Source of the DNA: Clostridium thermarum
GTDB taxonomy: Bacteria > Bacillota > Clostridia > Clostridiales > Clostridiaceae
DNA length: 64,000 nt
Direction: 5' to 3'
Assembly: GCF_006351925.1 (NCBI RefSeq)
Contig: NZ_CP040924.1
Location: 428,501 to 492,500, forward strand
The notes beneath the pieces were generated by a model, which was given only the letters and a program-made list of their open reading frames with translations, did not search any database and was not told the origin of the DNA. Each line of letters opens with the position of its first letter. The stretch's first letter is position 1. A program made the translations under genes and the position numbers. Shown one piece after another: positions 11,507-19,969 of the stretch.

Positions 11507-12106
11507 ATGGGATTGTTTGGTCCAAGTAAAAGTGAAATTTGGCAGCAGTTGGCCAGAGAAATTCAAGGAGACTACGTATACGGAGGCTTTTGGAAGGGGG
11601 ATAGAGTTGAGGCCAAGGTAGGTAATTGGATCGTAGTGCTTGACACTTACAGGGTATCTACAGGAAAATCTTCAGTAACCTATACCAGAATGAGGGCACC
11701 CTTTGTAAACCACAGTAATTTCTATTTTAAAATCTATAGGAGTGGACTCTTCAGCAGCCTTGGGAAGTTACTGGGTATGGAGGATATGGAAGTAGGATAT
11801 GAGGAGTTTGACAGGGAGTTTATCATTAAAGGTAATAGCAGGGATAAGGTTAGGCAGCTGTTCTCCAACAGTAAAATAAGATCCTTAATACAATGTCAAC
11901 CTCGCTTTAGTTTAGAGATAAGGGATGATGAGGGTTATTTCAACAGTTATTTTCTTAGAGGCGTAGACGAACTTTACTTCCGGGTACCCGGGATTATAAG
12001 AGAAGTTGACAGGTTAAAAGAGCTTTATGAGCTCTTTGGGGAAGTCCTGAAGGAGTTGTGCAATATGGGGTGTGCCAGTGGTGAAAAACCAGGTGTTAAT
12101 TTGTAG
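11507..12106 (+). CDS. Hypothetical protein beside a flotillin/ATPase locus
   Basis: The protein has 199 residues, no signal peptide and no membrane helix. The N-terminus (MGLFGPSKSEIWQQLAREIQGDYVYGGFWKGDRVEAKV) and a beta-rich middle resemble soluble bacterial proteins of unknown function. AAGGAGG precedes the start by six bases. It lies 180 bases before a truncated YqiJ-like membrane protein and the flotillin/DNA-repair-ATPase gene on the same strand, so it may belong to that membrane-associated system. The function is unknown. Confidence 0.75.
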   Translation: MGLFGPSKSEIWQQLAREIQGDYVYGGFWKGDRVEAKVGNWIVVLDTYRVSTGKSSVTYTRMRAPFVNHSNFYFKIYRSGLFSSLGKLLGMEDMEVGYEEFDREFIIKGNSRDKVRQLFSNSKIRSLIQCQPRFSLEIRDDEGYFNSYFLRGVDELYFRVPGIIREVDRLKELYELFGEVLKELCNMGCASGEKPGVNL

Positions 12107-12286
12107 TGTTAAAGCTGATAGCAGGTTATGACCGAATACAAATGTATATTTTTGTTAATTTATGCAGGATTTATACACGGTCTTTAGAAATATAGAATAA
12201 TGCAGACTAAGTGCTGATGGTAATGCTGGGGTATTCTTTCAGGGGTGTTGGAAATGTAAAGTTGAGTTGGTGGAAAGGAGGTCATT

Positions 12287-12757
12287 ATGCCGGAGTCACT
12301 AAAGTATGCCTTTACCGGAGGCAATATTATCCCTACAGTTCTGTTAATTCTGGTGGTGCTATATTGGATTATTATCATTATTGGCGTCTTGGACTTTGAT
12401 CTTTTTGACTTTGACATAGAGATAGATAGTGGTGACGGTCCCTTCTATGCATTATTAGGGTTTCTGAAGGTCGGGGAATTGCCCTTTATGTTCGCTTTTA
12501 GCATATTAATTCTGAACTTTTGGATTATTGCAATGCTGATGTACTACTTACCCATTGATCCTGGAGGAACACTGAATACAGTATTATTAATACCTGCCTT
12601 TATAATAAGTACGTTCATTACCAAAGTTGAGCTTTTTCCCCTAAGACTTATTTCGAAGCACAGCAATATGCAAGGGGATAGGGATAATGCAGAAAACGCA
12701 GTGATTGGACAATTATGTACACTAAAAGGAAGCAGAGGCAATCAAGACCATTGCTGA
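12287..12757 (+). CDS. Truncated YqiJ-like membrane protein (OB-fold lost)
   Basis: A perfect AAAGGAGG lies five bases before the ATG. The 156 residues include three hydrophobic segments (about 15-35, 62-85, 95-112), as in YqiJ/DUF1449 proteins, which pair with flotillin (YqiK). The family continues with an OB-fold after a segment like ENAVIGQLCTLK. Here the frame leaves the family at about 12715 and ends with unrelated residues. The downstream frame, open from 12726, is flotillin coiled coil, so a deletion fused the two genes out of frame. Confidence 0.6.
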   Translation: MPESLKYAFTGGNIIPTVLLILVVLYWIIIIIGVLDFDLFDFDIEIDSGDGPFYALLGFLKVGELPFMFAFSILILNFWIIAMLMYYLPIDPGGTLNTVLLIPAFIISTFITKVELFPLRLISKHSNMQGDRDNAENAVIGQLCTLKGSRGNQDHC

Positions 12758-12848
12758 AGCTAAGGTTCTTGAGGAGTCTACCAGCGGCATAGCAGAGGCT
12801 AAGGTTATAGAAGCTAAAGCTCTAGCTCAGGCTAAGGGTGACGCTGCT

Positions 12849-15800
12849 ATGATTGAAGTAAAAGAAAAAGAAGGTACTGTTGAAGCTGAAATATTAAGGA
12901 AGAAGTTCCTGGCAGAAGCTGAAGGTATCAAAGAAAAGGCCAGCAGCATGAAGGCTCTTGACGAAGTTGGCAGGGGCCATGAAGAATTTAAACTTAAGCT
13001 TGAAAAGGAAAAGGAAATCGAACTTGCCAGCATCAACATTCAGAAGGATATTGCAGCTGCCCAGGCCACTGTAATCCAAGAAGCCCTTAGATCTGCCAAG
13101 ATTGATATCGTGGGCGGAGAAACTATGTTCTTTGACAAGATTATCGGTTCCATTGCTCAAGGTAAATCCTACGACCGTCTGATTGATATTGTAAAAGAGT
13201 CGGAGCAAATAATTGATACCTATTTCTGGCTGGACAAGGAAGAAGCCTTTAACCTAAAGGAAGTGCTTTTGCAGATCAAAGAGACCTCCTCCTTTGCCAT
13301 TGGGGAGTTTGAAAAGGTAATTAGAATAAAGAATTCCACCAAAAAGCAGATAGATGAGGTGCAAAAGGAAGCAGAAGAACTGCTGAAAAAGCTAACCTAT
13401 GGTACCTTTGACACTGTGTATGAGTATGTAAAGGCATTGGCGGACATACGAAACTTAAGGGGCAAGATTGTTTCACTAAGGGATTTGAGATATACGGACC
13501 TGGCCCTGGTAGACTCCCTGGACGATAGGGTTAAAGAAAAAAATGAAGAGTTCGCAAATAAGTGTGTTGAATTCTTAATTGGGCCGGAGGGGCTTAAGCC
13601 TTATGCAGCTAAGGTCCAGGACCTGCAGGGGGGCATAGATAAGATTACCAAATCAAAAGAGGGTAAAGAGCTTACGGAGAAGATGGATGACACTGCCAAA
13701 GACCTGGAGCTTCTCATAGATATAGTAAGCAACTTCAAAATTGAAGACCCTACCATGACCACAGAGATAATCGAGAAGATTTCAGCCTTATTCTCCCTGT
13801 TGAATAATGCCAAGGCCAAGGTAAAGGCCAAGGTTGAGGACTTTGCAAAGAGTGAAATGACTCAGCAGTTTAATTCTCAAATGAAGCTGCTTGCCCAGTC
13901 CGTAGTAAATTATTTAGAGGTTTCGGATACTGTTGAGAAATGTGAGTTATATCTAAATAAAGTAATGGTTCAAATACAAGAGCTGGAAGGAAAGTTTGCC
14001 GAATTTGATGAGTATGTGGTAAAGCTTGCGGAAAAGAGAGAGGAACTCTACAATGCCTTTGAAGGTAACAAGGCTTCCATCATAGATAAGCTAAATAAGA
14101 AGATAATGGCCTTGTTTAATTCCTCTGAACGAATCCTAAACGGTATAGCCAACAGGGTTAAGGCCTTTAATTCTGTGGAGGAGATCAACGGATATCTGGC
14201 CACGGATATAATGGCTGAGAAGGTAAGAGACATTATTTCCGAGCTGAGAGACCTTGGAGATACCGTTAAGGCCGACGAGATCACTGCCAGCCTAAAGACC
14301 CTGAAGGAGAATGCCATAAGGCAGCTAAAGGATAAGCAGGACCTTTATGCCGGCGGGGACAACGTGATAAAGCTGGGCAAGCACCACTTCTCCGTAAATA
14401 CAAAGACTATAGAGCTTTCCATAGTCCAGAAGGACGGAGACTTATACTACCATATCACAGGCACAGATTTCTGGGATAAGGTAGTAAATGAGGAGATAAA
14501 CAAGTACAGGCATGTTTTTGACCAGAGTATAGTATCGGAAAATACAGCGGTTTACAGAGGAGAGTATCTGGCTTACTCCATATTTGAAGCGGCAAGGAAA
14601 AAGGAATTTGAAAGCTTGGATAGGTTATATACAATGACGGAAGGCCAGTTGATAGAGCTGGCTCAAAGGTTCATGGAGCCAAGGTATCAAGAGGGTTACA
14701 CTAAGGGCGTCCATGATGTTGACGGAGCAAAGATTCTAAAAACCCTACTGGACTTGCACTACAATATAGACTTGCTCATATACAAGAGTGAGGTCAGGGC
14801 CTTGGCGAGACTATTCTGGAACCGGCTTGCAGATGCAGGCACTGTGGAGCTTTTAAAAGTACGATTAAGGGAATTGGCAAAGGTTCAGCTCTACTTTAAT
14901 TCACAGCCTAATTTGCAGAACTTTGTACCCTATATAGTGGAAAAGCTTAAAAGTGCCTATAAGGATTTAAGTTTCTTTGATAGTGTGCATATACCTGCAG
15001 CGGCAGAATATCTTTGCAAGGAGCTTATGAAGGGCGATGCCTTTGCAGTGAGCAAAGAGGCTCAAAAAATTTATGAGGGCTTCATAAGCTACTTAAAGGA
15101 AAAGAAGGCCTTCGAGGAATTCTCACTATCCTTAAAGAACAGCACAAAGGATATAGCGGGAGCCTTCTATCTTGCTAAAGAATGGGTTAATGCATATAGG
15201 TATGAGGTCCTGGATCACAGTGGAATCTTTGAAGCCCTGGCGGAAGAGGAACTTTCCGGTGTACTGGAGGAAGTCATTGTTATACTGCTTGAGAACAGTT
15301 CTAATTTGGGCAGAGTAGTCCTGGTGGATACTAAGACTATTATAGAAGGACTGGTGGGTACTCACGGTGTAATCGATGGAGGCAAATATACTCTAGCCTA
15401 CACTAATTTCATGCAAAAATTAAAACACTTCAGTGAAGTTACAGTTAAGGATTATCTGGCATATCAGGACATAAAAAGGGAACTTGTACAACAGTTTAAA
15501 GAAGACCTGCATTTAGAGGACTTTAAACCTAAGGTACTGTCCTCCTTTGTCAGAAATCAGCTCATAGACAAGGTGTACCTGCCCCTGATAGGTGACAATC
15601 TAGCTAAGCAGATTGGGGTTTTGGGTGAAAATAAGCGTACTGACCTCATGGGCTTATTGCTGCTGGTTTCACCACCGGGTTATGGTAAGACCACCTTGAT
15701 GGAGTATGTAGCCAGCAGGCTTGGTATAATCCTGGTAAAGGTCAATGGTCCGGCATTGGGACATGAGGTGACTTCTTTGGATCCGGATAAGGCTAACAAC

Positions 15801-16730
15801 AGCGCAGCCAGAGATGAACTCAGAAAGCTGAACCTAGCTCTGAAGATGGGGAACAATGTGATGTTGTATATAGATGATATTCAGCACTGCAATCCGGAGT
15901 TTTTACAGAAATTCATATCCCTATGTGATGGTCAGAGAAAGATTGAGGGTGTTTACAAGGGGGTTAGCCAGACCTACGACCTTAGGGGTAAGAAGGTGGT
16001 AGTTGTTATGGCCGGTAACCCCTATACAGAGAGCGGTGAAAAGTTCAAGATACCGGATATGCTTGCCAACAGAGCAGATGTATATAACCTTGGAGATATG
16101 CTCAGAGAAAATGAAGCTGCCTTTAAGCTCAGCTATATTGAAAACAGCATAACCTCCAACCCGGTGCTTAACAAGCTGTCCACTAGAAGCCAGAAGGATT
16201 TATATAGTCTGGTGGAAATGGCTCAGGGAGCAGATAGAGAAAGTGTTAACTTTGAAGGTACTTATTCTCTGGATGAACTCAATGAGTATATCAGCGTAAT
16301 AAAGAAACTCTTTGTTGTAAGAGATATTGTCCTAAAGGTTAATATGGAATATATCCATTCTGCTGCCCAAGGGGATGAGTACAGAAATGAGCCGCCTTTC
16401 AAGCTTCAAGGTTCCTACAGAAATATGAATAAGATAGTGGAGAAGGTCGTTCCCATCATGAACGATGAAGAACTCTTTGCTGTAATACAGGCAAGCTATG
16501 AGAATGACAGCCATACACTAACAAGCGGGGCAGAGGCCAATATGCTCAAGTGGAAAGAACTAGTAGGCTGCTTAAGCAGTGAAGAGCAAAGACGATGGGA
16601 AGAGATTAAGAAGACCTTTGTTAAAAATAAGGTTATAAAAGGGGATGACAGGCTTGGTCAGATGGTAATGGTTCTGAGCAGCCTAACAGAGAATTTAGAG
16701 AGGATTAGAGATATATTGGATAAGCAATAA
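12849..16730 (+). CDS. Flotillin C-terminal segment fused to a DNA-repair-type AAA ATPase
   Basis: The protein has 1293 residues. Residues 1-115 are an Ala/Glu/Lys coiled coil ending in SAKIDIVGGETMFFDKIIGS, the hallmark of flotillin C-termini. From about 120 it follows the large 'DNA repair ATPase' family found beside flotillins: long helices, then an AAA core with Walker A PPGYGKTT (942-949) and an acidic Walker B MLYIDD (1009-1010). The frame is open from 12726 with flotillin-like sequence but no ATG before 12849, so the SPFH domain is missing. The usual N-terminal half of the ATPase is absent too. Translation may start weakly at 12849; no good RBS is seen. Confidence 0.72.
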   Translation: MIEVKEKEGTVEAEILRKKFLAEAEGIKEKASSMKALDEVGRGHEEFKLKLEKEKEIELASINIQKDIAAAQATVIQEALRSAKIDIVGGETMFFDKIIGSIAQGKSYDRLIDIVKESEQIIDTYFWLDKEEAFNLKEVLLQIKETSSFAIGEFEKVIRIKNSTKKQIDEVQKEAEELLKKLTYGTFDTVYEYVKALADIRNLRGKIVSLRDLRYTDLALVDSLDDRVKEKNEEFANKCVEFLIGPEGLKPYAAKVQDLQGGIDKITKSKEGKELTEKMDDTAKDLELLIDIVSNFKIEDPTMTTEIIEKISALFSLLNNAKAKVKAKVEDFAKSEMTQQFNSQMKLLAQSVVNYLEVSDTVEKCELYLNKVMVQIQELEGKFAEFDEYVVKLAEKREELYNAFEGNKASIIDKLNKKIMALFNSSERILNGIANRVKAFNSVEEINGYLATDIMAEKVRDIISELRDLGDTVKADEITASLKTLKENAIRQLKDKQDLYAGGDNVIKLGKHHFSVNTKTIELSIVQKDGDLYYHITGTDFWDKVVNEEINKYRHVFDQSIVSENTAVYRGEYLAYSIFEAARKKEFESLDRLYTMTEGQLIELAQRFMEPRYQEGYTKGVHDVDGAKILKTLLDLHYNIDLLIYKSEVRALARLFWNRLADAGTVELLKVRLRELAKVQLYFNSQPNLQNFVPYIVEKLKSAYKDLSFFDSVHIPAAAEYLCKELMKGDAFAVSKEAQKIYEGFISYLKEKKAFEEFSLSLKNSTKDIAGAFYLAKEWVNAYRYEVLDHSGIFEALAEEELSGVLEEVIVILLENSSNLGRVVLVDTKTIIEGLVGTHGVIDGGKYTLAYTNFMQKLKHFSEVTVKDYLAYQDIKRELVQQFKEDLHLEDFKPKVLSSFVRNQLIDKVYLPLIGDNLAKQIGVLGENKRTDLMGLLLLVSPPGYGKTTLMEYVASRLGIILVKVNGPALGHEVTSLDPDKANNSAARDELRKLNLALKMGNNVMLYIDDIQHCNPEFLQKFISLCDGQRKIEGVYKGVSQTYDLRGKKVVVVMAGNPYTESGEKFKIPDMLANRADVYNLGDMLRENEAAFKLSYIENSITSNPVLNKLSTRSQKDLYSLVEMAQGADRESVNFEGTYSLDELNEYISVIKKLFVVRDIVLKVNMEYIHSAAQGDEYRNEPPFKLQGSYRNMNKIVEKVVPIMNDEELFAVIQASYENDSHTLTSGAEANMLKWKELVGCLSSEEQRRWEEIKKTFVKNKVIKGDDRLGQMVMVLSSLTENLERIRDILDKQ

Positions 16731-16750
16731 TTGGGTATGTTGCTTTGTTT

Positions 16751-16819
16751 GAAAGAAAGTGCGAAGCACTTTCTTTCATTAGTTATTAATTACTAATTAC
16801 TAATTACTAATTACTCATT
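16751..16819. repeat. Perfect hairpin plus TAATTAC heptad tandem
   Basis: GAAAGAAAGTGC (16751-16762), loop GAA, then GCACTTTCTTTC (16766-16777), followed by about four heptads of ATTACTA and a final ATTACTCATT. The layout matches the element at 2617, but the hairpin sequence is different. It lies 20 bases after the ATPase stop and could also end its transcript. The rest of 16731-17030 is AT-rich with no gene seen. Confidence 0.7.
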
Positions 16820-17030
16820 TAGAAAATTGCATACTACATCTCCTGAAATTATTATAAAGAATTGCTTTATCCCTTCCATTGCAGTTTATACATTCTTCTG
16901 CATATAAGTATAGTGTAACCTTGATTTTATTACATGGTAAAATTTGATTAAAAGCCTTTTGCATATGAATAATATAAATGGAGACACTGTTTTTGTAAGT
17001 TATTAAAACTATGATAATGAGGTGGAGAAA

Positions 17031-17168
17031 ATGAGCAAAAAGCAAAAACTTACAAACCAGCAGATGTCTGCAGCGGGAATGAAGAGGGAAGACAATGGTG
17101 AGGTATGGCATCTCGAAGAAAAGAGAGAAAACAGTAAGAAAAACGATAATATAAGGCCAAGATCTTAA
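17031..17168 (+). CDS. Small charged protein (45 aa)
   Basis: A 45-codon frame starts at ATG 17031 with GAGGTGGAG seven bases upstream and ends just before a strong terminator, a complete transcription-unit layout. The product is hydrophilic, with 12 Lys/Arg and 6 Glu (start MSKKQKLTNQQMSAAGMKRE, end NIRPRS), and has no membrane segment. It could be a small spore or regulatory protein. No family was recognised. Confidence 0.6.
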   Translation: MSKKQKLTNQQMSAAGMKREDNGEVWHLEEKRENSKKNDNIRPRS

Positions 17169-17173
17169 AATAA

Positions 17174-17214
17174 AAATCAAGTGACAAGTATTTTGAAAGC
17201 TTGTCACTTGATTT
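17174..17214. terminator. Bidirectional intrinsic terminator
   Basis: AAATCAAGTGACAAG (17174-17188) pairs perfectly with CTTGTCACTTGATTT (17200-17214), and a T run follows. It separates the 45-residue gene from the convergent Staygreen gene. Its core CAAGTGACAAG resembles the CTTGTCACTTGTCACT units at 19829-19858. Confidence 0.9.
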
Positions 17215-17238
17215 TTTCTGGACCCTATCAGGCATGAC

Positions 17239-17724
17239 CTACTGCAAGGAACCTGTGGCAATGGGTGGAGTTTTTTCAATATTATAAGTTTCAAAGCTAC
17301 CCCAATTCTCAATTTTATTAAAGATAGGATTGGTTGACATGAAGAAAACTATTATTGGAGACCTATCTAGTTGGGGATGGGCAGAGAAAAGTTCTCTGTC
17401 ACCATACCTTATAGCTTCAAGGGCAAGGGGAAGTTCCCGCCTAAAAACGAAGTTTCGTATAGCTGCTGTTTCTGAACCAAGTTGTCCATCCACATGTAAA
17501 TATACGTAATAGTAATAACTTCCTGCCATCATAATCCATTGGCCAAGCACTTCATCTCTTAGTTCATTAATTTTGTCATAGGCATAGCTTAATCCAATAG
17601 TTAAAAAAAGCTCTCCGGTTTCATCAGAATGGGTAAGGGTATAGTGCCTTGAAATAATGGGGTAGGTACCAGTAACACCCCTTCTAAATTCAACAGAAAG
17701 CTTTTGGGGGTTGAATTTGCTCAT
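17239..17724 (-). CDS. Staygreen (SGR) family protein
   Basis: The protein has 161 residues and matches the Staygreen domain throughout: FNPQKLSVEFRRGVTG, PIISRHYTLTHSDETGELFLTIG, LRDEVLGQW, then RRELPLALEAIRYGDRELF and STNPIFNKIENWG. Plant STAY-GREEN proteins remove Mg from chlorophyll a. Related bacterial proteins occur in non-photosynthetic Firmicutes, where the natural substrate is unknown. No photosynthesis genes are near. The gene is flanked by its own terminator and decayed sequence. Confidence 0.85.
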   Translation of the reverse strand: MSKFNPQKLSVEFRRGVTGTYPIISRHYTLTHSDETGELFLTIGLSYAYDKINELRDEVLGQWIMMAGSYYYYVYLHVDGQLGSETAAIRNFVFRRELPLALEAIRYGDRELFSAHPQLDRSPIIVFFMSTNPIFNKIENWGSFETYNIEKTPPIATGSLQ

Positions 17725-17770
17725 TTAATCCCTTCTTAAATAGTGTTTACAATAAGCATTATATGATAGT

Positions 17771-18060
17771 TTATATGATTTGGATTATATGTAATTTATC
17801 CCTATAATGACAGACTTTGAAAGGGTTTTGATACAAATCAATCACTTCCAAGACCTTCTTCTTGATTTCAAATATAGCTTCTGTAGGTTCAATAATTTCA
17901 ATTTTCTTACCAAATCCAAAGGTAAACTCTACACCCTGCCATACTGCATCAAATTTAATGCTGATATAAACTCCATCTTTTTGGCTAAAACCTTTTGAGC
18001 ATTCAGCTGCTCCACCAGCTGTGAAAAAGAAGTTTCTATTCTTCTTCGAGCTTTGAAAAG
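17771..18060 (-). pseudogene. Two fused gene remnants: transposase tail and WYL-regulator tail
   Basis: On the minus strand, about 18060-17981 encodes LFKARRRIETSFSQLVEQLN, like the C-terminal end of a DDE transposase. In another frame, 17992-17771 encodes IKFDAVWQ...FGFGKKIEIIEPTEAIFEIKKK, then VLEVIDLYQ, resembling the C-terminal domain of WYL-type HTH regulators, and ends at a stop. Neither has a start. The remaining bases to 18136 include an acidic fragment on the plus strand (YYGDYVDEEDE) but no gene. Confidence 0.5.
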
Positions 18061-18136
18061 GAGAAGAATTTTTTCAGTGCTATTATGATTATTATGGTGA
18101 TTATGTTGATGAAGAAGATGAATAGGCCATAAAATG

Positions 18137-18883
18137 TTAAGAGAATTGGTGGGACGGAAACAACGTCCCTATGTCCCCACTCTCGGTGATTATATAATTT
18201 ATATCATCCAGGCTTGCAAAGTTATAGGGGCCGTCGAAGTTAAACTTTTCATTTTCCATGACCACATAAACAGTTTTGGAACAGTTTATGATGGCCTTTT
18301 TTGTATAGGCTTCCTCCAGGTCAAAATTGCTGATGGTTCCTTGGTAAACATTGATGCCGCAGCTGCCGATAAAGGCCTTATCAACCCTGTACCTTAGGAT
18401 GTTGTCTATAGCTGCGGAACCAATAACCCCTCCTAATTTCTTATTGTAGTTTCCACCTATGCATATTATTTCTGTATCACTGTCACTGCCAAAAAGGGAG
18501 GGTATTTCTATCATATTTGTGACAATTGTTACTTTTTTATTACGCTCTGAAACTAATTTGGCAAGCAGATAGTTTATGCTGGATATATCTAAAAATATAA
18601 GGTCTCCGTCAGCAAGCTCTTGAAAGGCCCTTTCTGCTATCAAGCTCTTGATTTGGCTATTCTTTATGAGTCTTGTTTCGATGCTTGTACTTTCGGCTTT
18701 CCTTCTTTCAAGTATGGCGCCGCCATAGGTCCTCTTTAGCTTGCCTTCCTTCTCAAGCCTTTGCAGGTCCTTCCTTATCATTGGCTCGGATATATTAAAT
18801 TTTTTACTTAAGTCCTTTACCTGAACTCTTCCTTCATGTTCTAACAGTTCTAGAATCTGATTGAGTCTTTCCTCTGTAAACAT
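18137..18883 (-). CDS. DeoR-family transcriptional regulator
   Basis: The protein has 248 residues. The N-terminal HTH (RLNQILELLEHEGRVQVKDL...ISEPMIRKDLQRLEKEG) and the C-terminal sugar-phosphate sensor fold (GDLIFLDISSINYLLAKL, IICIGGNYNKKLGGVIG, DKAFIGSCGINVYQG) are typical. DeoR repressors control sugar or nucleoside catabolism. The natural C-terminus is replaced or extended: the last 14 residues (SGDIGTLFPSHQFS) are mostly encoded by a REP element at 18151-18177. The YczE-like membrane protein gene lies 21 bases upstream on the same strand, probably in one operon. Confidence 0.9.
   Translation of the reverse strand: MFTEERLNQILELLEHEGRVQVKDLSKKFNISEPMIRKDLQRLEKEGKLKRTYGGAILERRKAESTSIETRLIKNSQIKSLIAERAFQELADGDLIFLDISSINYLLAKLVSERNKKVTIVTNMIEIPSLFGSDSDTEIICIGGNYNKKLGGVIGSAAIDNILRYRVDKAFIGSCGINVYQGTISNFDLEEAYTKKAIINCSKTVYVVMENEKFNFDGPYNFASLDDINYIITESGDIGTLFPSHQFS
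18151..18177 (-). repeat. REP-like element, copy a (inside the DeoR gene)
   Basis: 27 bp reading GGGAC-ATA-GGGACGTTGTTT-CC-GTCCC on the minus strand. It lies in frame over the last codons of the regulator gene. Confidence 0.85.
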
Positions 18884-18904
18884 ATAGTATCACCTTAAAT
18901 CTTA

Positions 18905-19534
18905 TTATTCCAAAATATTAATTGCTTTTGCAAGCTTTACTCCATGGGGAAGGAAAAATTGAATACTGGGGCCCAACATCAAAACAGCTATTATGGTGCC
19001 TACACCCACTACCCCTCCTAATGCAAGTCCTATAATCAGATAAGTCATATCAAAGGTCATACGGATCCAGCGGTATTGGAACTTAGTCTTGTCCATTATT
19101 ACAAAAGGAATGATATCATTTGGACCGACACCCAAATTACTGGCTGAAAGTATTGAAAATCCAATTGCAATTATAATACAACCAAGGGCAACAAGCAGTA
19201 TTTTTACCACCATACTATAGGAGGAAAGGGGGAACACTGAAACTATTTTTACACCTAGGTCGATAAAAGGGCCAACACCCAATACACAAATAATAGTACC
19301 AATATTTATACGCTTTCTTGCTGTAAATAATACTATGCCGAAGAATACAGGCAGTATAATCAGATTTGCTTGTCCAGGTGTAATCTTTAAGCAGGTTGCC
19401 AATCCTTGAGCAAACACAGTAAAGGGATCAGAACCGATATTAGTTTCCAAATATAAGGCTACACCGATTTGAATTATAAACAAGCCTACAAAAAATAAGA
19501 CAATTCTTTTAATAATGTTTATAGTTTTATTCAT
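18905..19534 (-). CDS. YczE/YitT-like integral membrane protein
   Basis: The start is ATG 19534, preceded by AAGGAGAA at ideal spacing; a frame 13 codons longer is open but lacks an RBS. The 209 residues hold five or six membrane helices with the YczE-type signature GVALYLETNIGSDPFTVFAQGL and the repeated SNLGVGPNDIIPF. This family (YczE/YyaS/YitT) is widespread in Firmicutes. Its function is poorly known, though some members are linked to regulatory or transport roles. It is upstream of the DeoR gene on the same strand. Confidence 0.85.
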   Translation of the reverse strand: MNKTINIIKRIVLFFVGLFIIQIGVALYLETNIGSDPFTVFAQGLATCLKITPGQANLIILPVFFGIVLFTARKRINIGTIICVLGVGPFIDLGVKIVSVFPLSSYSMVVKILLVALGCIIIAIGFSILSASNLGVGPNDIIPFVIMDKTKFQYRWIRMTFDMTYLIIGLALGGVVGVGTIIAVLMLGPSIQFFLPHGVKLAKAINILE

Positions 19535-19700
19535 TAGCGTTCTCCTTCGGAAGTCATTATTATTTATTATCATTGTATTATATTTTTTATCATTTTACAA
19601 CTGCCGTAGAGATAAGTGGAGATTTTGTATTCATAACTAGGCTTGTTTATATCAAGTAATCATAAGGAGTATCTTGTACAAAGATATAATGCATATAAAT

Positions 19701-19726
19701 AAAAAAAGAGCACCAGCTCTTTTTTA
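19701..19726. terminator. Bidirectional terminator
   Basis: A7-GAGC (19701-19711), loop ACCA, GCTC-T6 (19716-19725). It lies in the 435-base gap before the TetR-Lon operon. The rest of the gap holds a repeat (19798-19861) and the operon promoter. Confidence 0.85.
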
Positions 19727-19797
19727 TTGTAAGTGTATTTTACGATTAATAAGAAAGTTGGGAGGAGGTGGCAAGTGAACTTACAATAGAAGATGTA

Positions 19798-19861
19798 GAA
19801 ATTCAGCTTTTGCTGAATTTCAACCATAACTTGTCACTTGTCACTCTTAACTTGTCACTCT
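19798..19861. repeat. Hairpin GAAATTCAGC family plus CTTGTCA tandem
   Basis: GAAATTCAGC (19798-19807) and GCTGAATTTC (19812-19821) form a hairpin identical in its arms to part of the element at 2628-2656. It is followed by repeated ACTTGTCACT units up to about 19861, with an inverted CAAGTGA at 19773. The architecture is the same as at 2617 and 16751, with different tandem units. Confidence 0.65.
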
Positions 19862-19917
19862 CTTAAGTCCTCTCTCAACAAGCACCAAACTATCTATACT
19901 TTTACATGGATATTAAT

Positions 19918-19946
19918 TTGACAATAAACGAATGATCGTTTATTAT
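19918..19946 (+). promoter_or_regulatory. Promoter with TetR-type operator for the tetR-lon operon
   Basis: TTGACA (19918-19923), 17 bases, TATTAT (19941-19946). The spacer is filled by a perfect palindrome, ATAAACGA-ATGA-TCGTTTAT (19924-19943). A bound repressor would block RNA polymerase, which points to autoregulation by the TetR protein encoded next and co-repression of lon. Confidence 0.75.
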
Positions 19947-19969
19947 AGATAAATAATAGAGGTGAGTAG

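Noticed and set aside
16781..16819. Regular heptad repeats considered as a CRISPR-like or VNTR array
   Set aside because: Units are contiguous 7-mers without spacers and no cas gene is near; treated as part of a small intergenic repeat.
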